DNA of 37,163 nt from an uncultured Novosphingobium sp. GTDB lineage: Bacteria > Pseudomonadota > Alphaproteobacteria > Sphingomonadales > Sphingomonadaceae. The stretch covers positions 1 to 37,163 of the forward strand of contig CAMPIM010000025.1 of NCBI GenBank assembly GCA_946886365.1, given 5' to 3'. Shown here in pieces: positions 8,013 to 15,671 of this stretch. Each line of letters starts with the position of its first letter. Position 1 is the stretch's first letter. The notes under the pieces were generated by a model that had not been told where the DNA came from, searched no databases, and saw only the letters and a list, made by a program, of their open reading frames with translations. The position numbers were made by a program, and so were the translations under genes.

Positions 8013-9149
8013 TCAGAGCTTCTGGCCATCGGCATCGAAGCGCAGATCGTCGGGCACGCTGATGAACGGCCGGTCCATCTCGCTCGCCATCCGGTTTTCC
8101 ACGCGGAAGACGAAGGCAAGGACGGTCGCGACCGCCATGTAGAGGCCTTCATTGACGATCTGCCCGGCGCGCGAGGTGAAGTAGATGGCGCGGGCAAGGT
8201 CGGGATATTGCAGCACCGTGACGCCATTCTGATCGGCAAGCTCACGAATGGCGGCGGCGATCGCATCGCAGCCCTTGGCTACGACGATGGGCGCGGCGTC
8301 CTGCCCCGGCTTGTAGCGCAGGGCGACGGCGAAATGGGTCGGGTTAGTGATGATCACGCTGGCTTCGGCCACGGCCTTGCGGGTCGATCCGCTCAGCACT
8401 TCGAACTGGCGGCGGCGGATATGGCCCTTGAGTTCCGGCGAGCCTTCGCTTTCCTTATGTTCATCCTTGATGTCCTGCTTGCTCATGCCGAGCCGCTTGG
8501 ACCGCTGCATGATCTGCGCCGGGACGTCGATGCCCGCGATCAGGAACAGGCCGCCCGCCATGACGAGGCAGGTCATGATGAACATGTTGCCAAGGTCCGA
8601 CATGGCAGGAGCGAGGCCCGATGAGCCAAGGCCGATGATCGCGGTCAGCCGGTCCCAGATCAGCCAGACGCCGATCGCTCCGAGCAGCGTTACCTTGGCG
8701 ATCGACTTCATCAGTTCGATGACGCCCTGCATGCCGAACATGCGCTTGAGGCCCGCTGCCGGATTGAGCTTCGATGCCTTGGGCGCGAAGGCGCCGGGAC
8801 GGAAGCCGAGCGAGCCGAGGATGGCTGGCCCGGCGATCGCCGCGAGCGTCGTCGCCAGCAATATGCCGCCGACCGGCAGGGCGATGCCGGTGAGCAGGCT
8901 CATGCCGCGCGCGGCAGGCGCGAAATCGGTAATGTCCTCACGGCGGAAGCGCAGCGCCTCGATCAGCATCTGGGAGAGGGATTCAATCACCGATGGCCCC
9001 GTCACCGCGATCCAGCCGATCCCGGCCATCACCACCAGCGCGGTCGCCAGCTCCTTGGACTGGAGGATGTCGCCCTTCTTGGCGGCGTCCTGCAATTTCT
9101 TTTGTGTTGGCTTTTCGGTCTTTTCGCCGCCGCCATTGCCGCCTGACAT
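8013..9149 (-). CDS. flhB: Flagellar type III export switch protein FlhB
   Basis: Membrane protein of the flagellar export gate that switches secretion from hook-type to filament-type substrates. The N-terminus is the usual charged GGEKTEKPTQKKLQDA segment. Four membrane segments follow in roughly residues 30-210. The cytoplasmic domain has the self-cleavage motif NPTH (in ITNPTHFAVALRY, about residue 266). Length (378 aa) is normal. It starts one base after the fliR stop codon, so it is translated from the same mRNA as fliPQR. Past its stop codon, 79 bases hold the promoter of the next gene. Confidence 0.96.
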   Translation of the reverse strand: MSGGNGGGEKTEKPTQKKLQDAAKKGDILQSKELATALVVMAGIGWIAVTGPSVIESLSQMLIEALRFRREDITDFAPAARGMSLLTGIALPVGGILLATTLAAIAGPAILGSLGFRPGAFAPKASKLNPAAGLKRMFGMQGVIELMKSIAKVTLLGAIGVWLIWDRLTAIIGLGSSGLAPAMSDLGNMFIMTCLVMAGGLFLIAGIDVPAQIMQRSKRLGMSKQDIKDEHKESEGSPELKGHIRRRQFEVLSGSTRKAVAEASVIITNPTHFAVALRYKPGQDAAPIVVAKGCDAIAAAIRELADQNGVTVLQYPDLARAIYFTSRAGQIVNEGLYMAVATVLAFVFRVENRMASEMDRPFISVPDDLRFDADGQKL

Positions 9150-9150
9150 A

Positions 9151-9933
9151 TCAGCGGCCCTCCGATATCGACTGGGCCTGATCCAGCCCGGCCTTGAGCG
9201 CGGCGGTCAGCCCCTCGCCCATCACCGGCGCTGCGACGGCGAGCAGGATGAGGCCCGCCATGACGGCGACCGGCATGCCAACGGCGAAGAGGTTGAGCGA
9301 CGGCGCGCTGCGGGCGAGCATACCCATGATGATCTGCACCAGGATCAGCGCGAAGCCGACCGGCAGCGCGACAGTGACGCCCGCGCCCAGCAGCGAGCCG
9401 CCGAACTGGACCAGATGCCAGACCGCGTCATTGCTGAGCATCGCGCCGCCCGGCGGCAACGCCTTGTAGCTCTGCACCACGAAGCTGGCGAGCATCAGGT
9501 GGCCGTCCATGCCGAGCAGCAGGAAGGTGGCGAGGATGGACAGAAACGTGCCGATCGCCTGTGTGTGCTGGCCCGAGGAAGGATCGACCATGGCCGCGAA
9601 ATTGAGGCCCATGGCGTTGCCGATTGTCTCCCCCGCGACGAAGGCGGCGGCATAGCCGATCTGGACCGCAAAGCCCATGGCGAGCCCGGCCAACACCTCG
9701 CCCATGACGAGCATCACGCCTGCGAAACTGGCGACGCCGTCCTGCGGCAGCTGGATGGTGACGCTGTTGAGCGCAGTCATGCCAAGGGCCAGCGAGAGGA
9801 TGAAGCGCAGCGGCAGCGGCACGGCGGGCGCGCCGAACACGGGCGCCGCGATGAAGGCCGCACCCGGACGGATCATGGCGATGAGCCATATCCAGAGCTG
9901 CGTCTCCACATTCGCGAAGCCCGGTGCGATCAT
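9151..9933 (-). CDS. fliR: Flagellar export gate protein FliR
   Basis: Integral membrane component of the FliPQR gate at the base of the flagellar export apparatus. The protein is 260 aa, very hydrophobic, with about six membrane-type segments and the family-like sequences RPGAAFIAAPVFG near the N-terminus and FLLLGMDGHLML in the middle. The start codon overlaps the fliQ stop in ATGA (9930-9933), which indicates translational coupling. The order fliP-fliQ-fliR-flhB is the classical one. Confidence 0.95.
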   Translation of the reverse strand: MIAPGFANVETQLWIWLIAMIRPGAAFIAAPVFGAPAVPLPLRFILSLALGMTALNSVTIQLPQDGVASFAGVMLVMGEVLAGLAMGFAVQIGYAAAFVAGETIGNAMGLNFAAMVDPSSGQHTQAIGTFLSILATFLLLGMDGHLMLASFVVQSYKALPPGGAMLSNDAVWHLVQFGGSLLGAGVTVALPVGFALILVQIIMGMLARSAPSLNLFAVGMPVAVMAGLILLAVAAPVMGEGLTAALKAGLDQAQSISEGR

Positions 9934-10202
9934 TGCAGCAGGTCCGGGATGCGTTCGAATATCTCGCGGGTGAAATCGGCGATCAGGACGAGGATCGACC
10001 CGCCGAACAGCACCAGCATCGCGCCGACGACGATGATCTTGGGGATGAAACTGAGCGTCTGTTCGTTGATCGAGGTCGCGGCCTGCACCATGCCGATGAG
10101 GACGCCCGCGATCAACGCGGGGATGAGTATGGGCGCGGCGGCAAGCGCGGTGATCCAGAGCGCTTGCTGGGCCAGCCCCATGAAGAAGTCGGCGTTGTCC
10201 AT
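9930..10202 (-). CDS. fliQ: Flagellar export gate protein FliQ
   Basis: Small membrane protein (90 aa) of the FliPQR gate with two membrane hairpin helices: residues about 14-40 (ALWITALAAAPILIPALIAG) and about 55-80 (IPKIIVVGAMLVLFGGSILV). I start it at ATG 10202 (MDNADFFMGLAQQALW), which gives the family's usual length; the frame is open to 10247 but the extra residues overlap fliP and do not fit. It overlaps fliR by four bases. The preceding fliP ends 34 bases upstream. Confidence 0.94.
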   Translation of the reverse strand: MDNADFFMGLAQQALWITALAAAPILIPALIAGVLIGMVQAATSINEQTLSFIPKIIVVGAMLVLFGGSILVLIADFTREIFERIPDLLQ

Positions 10203-10236
10203 GCCTACCCCCTGCTCCGTAAGTGCAAAAGCCGCC

Positions 10237-11025
10237 TCACGTCGCAAACGATCCCGCCAGCGACCCCATGGTCAGCGCCCATCCATCCACCAGCACGAAC
10301 AGCAGCAGCTTGAACGGCATGGAGATGATGGTCGGAGACAACATCATCATGCCCAGCGCCATCAGCGTGGAGGCGACCACAAGGTCGATGATGAGGAAGG
10401 GCAGAAAGATCATGAAACCGATCTGGAACGCGGTCTTGAGTTCCGAGGTCACGAAGGCGGGCAGCAGGATGGAAAAGGGAATGTCGGCAGGCGAACGGAA
10501 GGCGGGCGCTTCGGCAAGATTGGCGAAAAGCTTAAGGTCGGTTTCGCGTGTCTGCTTCGACATGAAGCCGTGCAGCACCTTAGCCGAACGGCCGACGGCT
10601 TCCTCTATGCTGATCTGCCCCTTCCCATAGGGGTCGAACGCCTGGGCGTTGATCGTGTCGATCGCCGGGCGCATCACGAACAGCGATAGAAACAGCGACA
10701 GGCCGACCAGAACCTGGTTTGGCGGGGTCTGCTGAAGGCCGAGAGCCTGGCGTAGCAGCGACAGGACGATGATGATGCGGGTGAAGCTGGTCATCATGAG
10801 CACGAGCGACGGCAGCACCGACAGCAGGCTCATCAGGACAAGGATTTGCAGCGACAACGACAGCGAACGGCCATCGCCCGAAATCGCGCCCATCGCCTTG
10901 GTCAGCGCGCCGCCATTATCGACGGGCGCGGCCGGAGCGGCGGCTTGGGCCAGCGCGGGGGTCGTTAAGAACAACCAAGACAGCAGCCCTGCGACCAGAA
11001 GGGCGATCACCAGACGCCCTGACAC
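10237..11025 (-). CDS. fliP: Flagellar export gate protein FliP
   Basis: Membrane protein forming the main ring of the FliPQR export gate. From the GTG at 11025 it has 262 residues: a cleavable signal peptide ([17 protein letters not shown], ending TPALAQA), a periplasmic part, and the conserved core ([25 protein letters not shown] sequence, then [13 protein letters not shown]). The frame stays open a further 34 codons to a GTG at 11127 inside fliO, but those codons translate a palindromic repeat (11026-11102) and give VRPEPVEG and LRQAQPER, a common artefact of this repeat. The upstream GTG has a better ribosome site (GGAAGG), so an extended protein cannot be excluded. Confidence 0.9.
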   Translation of the reverse strand: MSGRLVIALLVAGLLSWLFLTTPALAQAAAPAAPVDNGGALTKAMGAISGDGRSLSLSLQILVLMSLLSVLPSLVLMMTSFTRIIIVLSLLRQALGLQQTPPNQVLVGLSLFLSLFVMRPAIDTINAQAFDPYGKGQISIEEAVGRSAKVLHGFMSKQTRETDLKLFANLAEAPAFRSPADIPFSILLPAFVTSELKTAFQIGFMIFLPFLIIDLVVASTLMALGMMMLSPTIISMPFKLLLFVLVDGWALTMGSLAGSFAT

Positions 11026-11102
11026 CCGTTCGGGCTGAGCTTGTCGAAGCCCTTTACTTCTTGAAGAGAAGGGATGCCCTTCGACAGGCTCAGGGCGAAC
11101 GG
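11026..11102. repeat. Palindromic repeat, family A, copy 2, at the fliO-fliP junction
   Basis: The same element as at 4056-4129: CCGTTCGGGCTGAGCTTGTC at the left and its complement at the right, loop about 20 bases. It fills the 88 bases between the fliO stop and the likely fliP start and keeps the fliP frame open. Confidence 0.9.
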
Positions 11103-11113
11103 AGGGGAGAAGC

Positions 11114-11380
11114 TCAGCGCCCCACACGATATGGGTCGCCTTCCGCGATCTTTTCGATCCGGCCGCGTGTGACGGACAGCAGGATCTTCTTGCCCTCGAA
11201 CTCGACTACGGCAAGCTTGCCGAAGGTGCCGAGCGGCAACGCCTCCAGCATCTTCAGGGACCGGCCATCCTGCCCCACCATCAGGCCGGGCTGATATTTG
11301 CGCCAGAGCCACAGCGCGCCAAAGGCCATGCCGCCGACCAGCGGCAGGAGGATCAGCAGTTTGACGAAGTACCAGAACAT
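11114..11380 (-). CDS. fliO: Flagellar export accessory protein FliO
   Basis: Short membrane protein (88 aa) that helps FliP assemble. One membrane segment is at residues 2-27 ([20 protein letters not shown]), followed by a small cytoplasmic domain with the family-like [20 protein letters not shown] and [16 protein letters not shown]. The place between fliN and fliP is the standard one. The gap before it (11381-11464, 84 bases) is longer than most in this run and holds TTAACCAT on the minus strand. Confidence 0.88.
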   Translation of the reverse strand: MFWYFVKLLILLPLVGGMAFGALWLWRKYQPGLMVGQDGRSLKMLEALPLGTFGKLAVVEFEGKKILLSVTRGRIEKIAEGDPYRVGR

Positions 11381-11464
11381 GGGGCGCGATCCGCTTTCAT
11401 GGTTAATCGCCTTTCCGAATCAGAAAGATCGGCGCGCAGCAAGAGAAAAAGGCATTGAGCGCGA

Positions 11465-11803
11465 TCAACCGCGCCGTTCGACCCCGGCAAGGCGGCTTTC
11501 AGCAGCGGCGATATCGACGATGCGGATGCCGTAACGGCCATTCACCGTCACCACCTCACCCTTTGCGATCAGGGCGCCGTTGACCATGATGTCGAGCAGG
11601 TCGTCGGCCTGACGGTCCAGTTCCACGATGCTGCCTTCGGCCAGATCCATGACCTCCGCCAGACGCAGCGAGGTCGAGCCGACCTCCACCGACATGCGGA
11701 CGGGAATGTCGGCCAGCAGACGGAACTGCCGGTTGTTCGCCATACGGCTCAGGCCTTCTTCGGCAAAGCCGTCAATCCGCGGCGCTTCGCTCATGTCACT
11801 CAT
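11465..11803 (-). CDS. fliN: Flagellar motor switch protein FliN
   Basis: Builds the lower part of the C-ring, where it supports torque, switching and docking of export cargo with FliH. The protein is 112 aa: a short N-terminal tail and a SpoA domain over about residues 35-105, with IPVRMSVEVGSTSLRLAEVM, VELDRQADDLLDIMVNG and GRYGIRIVDI. The ATG at 11803 overlaps the fliM stop codon (ATGA); a second ATG three codons later is also possible. Confidence 0.94.
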   Translation of the reverse strand: MSDMSEAPRIDGFAEEGLSRMANNRQFRLLADIPVRMSVEVGSTSLRLAEVMDLAEGSIVELDRQADDLLDIMVNGALIAKGEVVTVNGRYGIRIVDIAAAESRLAGVERRG

Positions 11804-12684
11804 TGTTCTGGTCCTTGTGCAATCTTTTCGATCTGGAATGCGGCGCGGCCGTCCTGCTCGCCGATCGATCCATGGGCGACGATACGATCGCCCACGATCA
11901 GTGGCAGGCTGCGGCTGATGTTTACTGGAATGATGTCGCCGGTCTTCAACTGCATGAGGTCGGCGAGCGAGAGATTGGGGCGTGCCAGCACGGTGCGGGC
12001 AGGCAGGCGGATGTCACGCATGCGATTGGCGATGCGCGCCTGCCATACGGGATCGATGCGTTCTTCATCCACCGTGGACTTGGCGCCCATAAGCGGCTCC
12101 ACCGCGCGCAGCGACGAAAGCGGGAACAGTAGGTCGATCGGCCATTCCTGATCCCGCGCGATGCTGAGCATGAAGCGTTGCAGGACCATCTGTTCGCCCG
12201 GCTGCGCGGCCGACGCGAAGCCGATGCCCGCTTCACGGACGATGAGGCCAATTTCCAGCGGCAGGATGTCGGTCCAGCTTTCGCCGAGACGTGCGATCAC
12301 GCCCTCGGAAATGCGGCTGATCAGGCGGTCCTCAGTCGGCGTGAACTCGCCGCGCGCGTGCAGCGGGCGATTGCCGGGGCCGCCATAGAAGCAATCTACC
12401 AAGGTCGAGATCATGGCTGCGTCCATGCGCAGCAGCATCTGCCCTTTCAGCGGGGTGATGCGATAGACGCCGATGCTGGAAAAGGTGGGCACTTCCGCCG
12501 ACCATTCGCCGAAATCGAGCACCCGCGCGTCAAGCATCGCGATGTGCGGGCGCACGCCGGAGATAGGCTCAATCAAGGCACGCAAACGCCGGCCGAGCTT
12601 TTCGCCCAGCCGGTCTAGTCCGGACAGCAGCTGTGGTGTCTGCGATTCCCCGCGCCCGAGGGCGTAGGTCTGAACGTCGGTCAT
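11800..12684 (-). CDS. fliM: Flagellar motor switch protein FliM, lacking the N-terminal CheY-binding motif
   Basis: Middle protein of the C-ring, contacting FliG above and FliN below. The protein is 294 aa: a CheC-like middle domain (about residues 40-210, with LIEPISGVRPHIAMLDARVL) and a C-terminal SpoA domain (about 220-285, with RLPARTVLARPNLSLADLMQL and GDIIPV). The usual first residues with LSQ-x-EIDALL, which bind CheY-P, are absent: the protein starts MTDVQTYALGRGESQTPQLL. The in-frame sequence upstream to the fliL stop has no ATG and does not encode the motif. Its ribosome site (AGGGGA) lies in one arm of a hairpin at 12688-12715. Confidence 0.92.
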   Translation of the reverse strand: MTDVQTYALGRGESQTPQLLSGLDRLGEKLGRRLRALIEPISGVRPHIAMLDARVLDFGEWSAEVPTFSSIGVYRITPLKGQMLLRMDAAMISTLVDCFYGGPGNRPLHARGEFTPTEDRLISRISEGVIARLGESWTDILPLEIGLIVREAGIGFASAAQPGEQMVLQRFMLSIARDQEWPIDLLFPLSSLRAVEPLMGAKSTVDEERIDPVWQARIANRMRDIRLPARTVLARPNLSLADLMQLKTGDIIPVNISRSLPLIVGDRIVAHGSIGEQDGRAAFQIEKIAQGPEQ

Positions 12685-12687
12685 GAT

Positions 12688-12715
12688 AGTCCCCTGCCCT
12701 AGTGGACGGGGGACT
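12688..12715 (-). promoter_or_regulatory. Hairpin enclosing the fliM ribosome binding site
   Basis: AGTCCCC (12688-12694) pairs perfectly with GGGGACT (12709-12715) around a 14-base loop. On the minus strand the arm nearest fliM contains AGGGGA, the only good ribosome site for the ATG at 12684. Folding of the fliL-fliM mRNA would hide it. Confidence 0.6.
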
Positions 12716-12735
12716 TCCCGACCTTTCAGGCACCC

Positions 12736-13380
12736 CTATTGAATAACGAAATTGGTAAAATAAACGTTATCTATGCCGCCATAACCCGTCTTTTGCTTCA
12801 AAATATCGTTTATAACGCCCTTTATGCGTCCCTGGAGCTGGCGTTTGCCTTCGGGCGTCGCCAGCATCGTTTCGGGCTGCTGCGCGAGCATCATCAAAAC
12901 CTGACTGCGAATCGCCATCTCATGGGTTTTGATCGCCTCGATCACGCGCAGGTCGTAATAGGTCGATACCGCGACGGAGATCTGGGCGAAGGCGTCCGTG
13001 TCCGACATGTTGGAGGTGAAAGGCGCCTGCAACTGGAAATAGGTGGCCTGATAGGCGGCCGGATTGGCAGGCGTGGGCAGGTCGATGCCCTTGCCCGGAT
13101 GCGCGGGCGCATGCGTGCCACCGCCGCCGCCACCTTCACCGTGCCCCTCGCCGCCAGCCATGCCATGGGCCTTGGCGACTTCCTCGGCACTCTCGCCCGC
13201 CAGGACGAGGACAGGCTTGTTGGGGTCTTCCTTCGGCCCTTCTTCCTTGGCGCTGAAGAAACCGGCGGCATATAGCCCGCCAGCCGTCCCCGCACCACCC
13301 AGAACGAGCGCGGCGGCGACGAGGAGGATCATCTTCTTGCCCCCGGCCTTTTTCTTCTTCGCCTTCGCCTCGTCGCTCAT
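12736..13380 (-). CDS. fliL: Flagellar basal body-associated protein FliL
   Basis: Inner-membrane protein that surrounds and supports the stator units. The protein is 214 aa: a lysine-rich cytoplasmic tail (EAKAKKKKAGGKK), one membrane segment (about residues 17-40), a flexible Gly/His-rich linker (about 70-95, GEGHGEGGGGGGTHAPAH), and a periplasmic FliL domain with DLRVIEAIKTHEMAIRSQVL and the usual C-terminal NVYFTNFVIQ. The linker is long for the family. It lies 28 bases downstream of fliK and 51 bases upstream of fliM. Confidence 0.92.
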   Translation of the reverse strand: MSDEAKAKKKKAGGKKMILLVAAALVLGGAGTAGGLYAAGFFSAKEEGPKEDPNKPVLVLAGESAEEVAKAHGMAGGEGHGEGGGGGGTHAPAHPGKGIDLPTPANPAAYQATYFQLQAPFTSNMSDTDAFAQISVAVSTYYDLRVIEAIKTHEMAIRSQVLMMLAQQPETMLATPEGKRQLQGRIKGVINDILKQKTGYGGIDNVYFTNFVIQ

Positions 13381-13408
13381 CTGCCGGTCCCCCGAATATC
13401 CTTAAATC

Positions 13409-15253
13409 CTATGCGTACCGCGCGCGCGCCCGGTCATGGGCGGCAGGCTGCGCGTCTGCATGGTTAAGAACGGCAGGATCACCGGAGCCTTTAGGGCCAA
13501 AGCCGTTATTTTCGCGCCCCTGCCAGCGATTTTGCTGACCCTGGGGCTGGCCCATATTCTGGCCGCTATTCTGCGCCCAGGCGGACGTTTGAGAGCCCTG
13601 CTGCGACTGTTGCTGCTGCTGAGACGGCGACTGATTTGCCGTTTCGGCACGATGCGCTTCGGCGATAGCGGGCGCGCGTTCGACCTTCACCTCGGCGATG
13701 CGCACGGCGGCAAGACCCGCGTCGAGCTTCAGCCGGTCGCTATCCTGACGCAAGGCCATTTCCGCCGCCTCGCTGGCGACGGTCAGGCTGACGGCGGCGC
13801 CATCCATGTTATGGCGGATGTCCACCTGCACAGCGCCAAGATGGTGCGTATCGATCTGGAAACGGCCCTGCGCGCCATTGGCGGACAGCCCGGCGATGTC
13901 GCGGGCCAGCCCGTCGATCCACTGGCCCGATACGCCCATGTCGACGACCTGAGCGCCAAGGCTGGCAGACAGGTCCGGCGAGGACGAAGCGATCGGCAAG
14001 GACGGCGTGGCGCCCTGCGGCGCAGATGCAGTAGGAACGGCCGGAGCCGCGTCAGAGGGCGGTGGAAGGATGGAGGGGTCGAACGCCGTGTCAACAGGAC
14101 GAGCGGACGCATCGGCTTTGGCATGAGCGGCAGCTGAAACCTGTTCGCCAACCCGCACCGACACGCCCGTCTGGCGCGCGGCCACCTGTTCACGCACGAT
14201 TTGCAGCAGAGCGATCGCTTCTGCCTTCATTGGCTTGCCATTGAGAACCGGCGCTGCTGCCATGGTGAGTTCAGGCGCTGGGCTTTCGTTTCCGGCAGTC
14301 GCAACGGGTACATCGGGAACCGCTGACGGAACCTTGCCCTCACTGCGCGCGGCCCGCTTGTCAGGAGCGATCCCTTCAGGTTCGCGCGGCAGCGGCGAGC
14401 GGCCTTTCGGCACCGGTGGCATCACCCCCGTCATCGCGGTCATGTTTGGCATAGCGGCGGTGGCTTGCGGGTGTTCCGCTGACACCTGTTCTGGCGCCGG
14501 TGGCACGGAAGCAACCGGCGGAACATCCCCAGCCGCCGCGATAGGTTGCGGCACTGGTGCCGCAGTCACGGCATCCTGCTGCGGCAGTTCAGTCTTCGCC
14601 TTTTCCTTGCGCGAAGATTTTGTGGGGGCCGGAGGAGCATCCTGTACCACCGGACTGATCACTTCTGGCGCTGCGTCGTCCTTACGGATGTCCGGGCGCG
14701 GCTTGGGCAAGTGAAGGGGTTCGGCCACTTGTTTCGGTTGTTCCGGTTGTTCTGGCAATGCGGTTTCAGGCTGAATAGGCGCTTCGTTCGGCAAGCTTGC
14801 CTCAGCCTGCGCGGGGAGTCCGGCAGGCTCAACCGGTGCCTGCTCATCCACTGGCGCATCAGTAGCCTGCTTGATAAGACCCAGCGCTCGGCCGGGCGGC
14901 AATGATGACGGCAAATCCTTGCCAGCGGCAACCGCTATGGCAAGCCCGTGCGGTACATGACCATGCGCAGGCGTGGCCTCTGGCTGACCGATATTCATAG
15001 GAAGAACCGGGGTGGTGGTGACAGCATCCTGCCCCTCGACGCCGGGAATCTCTGGCACGGCGGCAGCGGCACCCTGCCCGTCAATCTCCGGCAGGGCTGG
15101 AGACACAACAGCCTCTTGCGCCATGGTGCCATTGAGCAGCGCGGCGAAGTCCGCCGTCTCGCCCGGCGCGGCAGGCTGCGACGCAGCCACACCCTGCGAA
15201 GCCGAGGAAAAGAGCAGTGCCTTCAGGCTGGAAAGCATGTTCATGTCAGACAT
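13409..15253 (-). CDS. fliK: Flagellar hook-length control protein FliK
   Basis: Secreted ruler that measures the hook and tells FlhB to change substrates. The protein is 614 aa. Roughly residues 20-420 are Pro/Ala/Gln-rich low-complexity sequence, as expected for a ruler. The C-terminal hook-length domain (about 440-540) has GRFQIDTHHLGAVQVDIRHN and LKLDAGLAAVRIAEVKVER. A Gln-rich tail follows (SPSQQQQQSQQGSQTS). The length exceeds the roughly 400 residues of the enterobacterial protein. The start at 15253 overlaps the end of fliJ by eight bases; the ATG at 15244 is an alternative. Confidence 0.88.
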   Translation of the reverse strand: MSDMNMLSSLKALLFSSASQGVAASQPAAPGETADFAALLNGTMAQEAVVSPALPEIDGQGAAAAVPEIPGVEGQDAVTTTPVLPMNIGQPEATPAHGHVPHGLAIAVAAGKDLPSSLPPGRALGLIKQATDAPVDEQAPVEPAGLPAQAEASLPNEAPIQPETALPEQPEQPKQVAEPLHLPKPRPDIRKDDAAPEVISPVVQDAPPAPTKSSRKEKAKTELPQQDAVTAAPVPQPIAAAGDVPPVASVPPAPEQVSAEHPQATAAMPNMTAMTGVMPPVPKGRSPLPREPEGIAPDKRAARSEGKVPSAVPDVPVATAGNESPAPELTMAAAPVLNGKPMKAEAIALLQIVREQVAARQTGVSVRVGEQVSAAAHAKADASARPVDTAFDPSILPPPSDAAPAVPTASAPQGATPSLPIASSSPDLSASLGAQVVDMGVSGQWIDGLARDIAGLSANGAQGRFQIDTHHLGAVQVDIRHNMDGAAVSLTVASEAAEMALRQDSDRLKLDAGLAAVRIAEVKVERAPAIAEAHRAETANQSPSQQQQQSQQGSQTSAWAQNSGQNMGQPQGQQNRWQGRENNGFGPKGSGDPAVLNHADAQPAAHDRARARYA

Positions 15254-15671
15254 CTCCCGTCCGCTGCATCCGGCGGTAGCGCGGCAAGGCCGCCAGCTTG
15301 TTCTCCCGCCATTCCTCCAGGTTCGCGTGGGCGCGATCCTTGAGCTTTTCGGCGATTTCGCGATCGCGATTGGTCACTTGGCTGAGACCTTCCTTCACTT
15401 CTACCTTACGGCGCGCATCGTAGAGCGCACCGTCCAGCTGCCGCCCCGCCTGTTCAAGACGGCCCGCCAGTTCCTGCATCGCTGCAAAATTCGCGCCAAT
15501 TGCCATGCCGGGGTCTGAAAAAAGATCGCTCCGCACCTTGCGCAGCCTATCGGCGTTGCGTTCGATGCCCTCCGCCTCGTCCTGAGCGCGCGCGGTTTCG
15601 GCGACGGCCATGGCATGTTGCACATGGCGGACGCGCAGCACGCGCTGGCGGGTTTTGAGCGCACCCTTCAC
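15246..15671 (-). CDS. fliJ: Flagellar export chaperone FliJ
   Basis: Small coiled-coil protein (141 aa) that sits in the centre of the FliI ATPase ring and links it to FlhA. It is helical throughout and rich in Arg, Glu, Ala and Gln, for example RVRHVQHAMAVAETARAQDE and LSQVTNRDREIAEKLKDR. It lacks cysteines and membrane segments. The start codon is GTG at 15671, overlapping the fliI stop (GTGA), and its end overlaps fliK. Identification rests on helical character, length and place between fliI and fliK. Confidence 0.85.
   Translation of the reverse strand: MKGALKTRQRVLRVRHVQHAMAVAETARAQDEAEGIERNADRLRKVRSDLFSDPGMAIGANFAAMQELAGRLEQAGRQLDGALYDARRKVEVKEGLSQVTNRDREIAEKLKDRAHANLEEWRENKLAALPRYRRMQRTGDV

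Noticed and set aside
8347..10689. A 780-codon open frame on the plus strand, antisense to flhB, fliR, fliQ and fliP
   Set aside because: The opposite strand encodes four clear export genes in perfect order; long antisense frames are common in GC-rich DNA, and the translation is Arg/His/Asp-rich without any known domain.
11209..11222. Perfect palindrome CGGCAAGCTTGCCG inside fliO
   Set aside because: It resembles the activator half-sites, but its spacer is two bases, it lies in coding sequence far from any promoter, and a similar sequence in fliK suggests chance from codon use.
13459..13468. TTAACCAT on the minus strand in fliK
   Set aside because: It is inside coding sequence with no downstream start that would use it.
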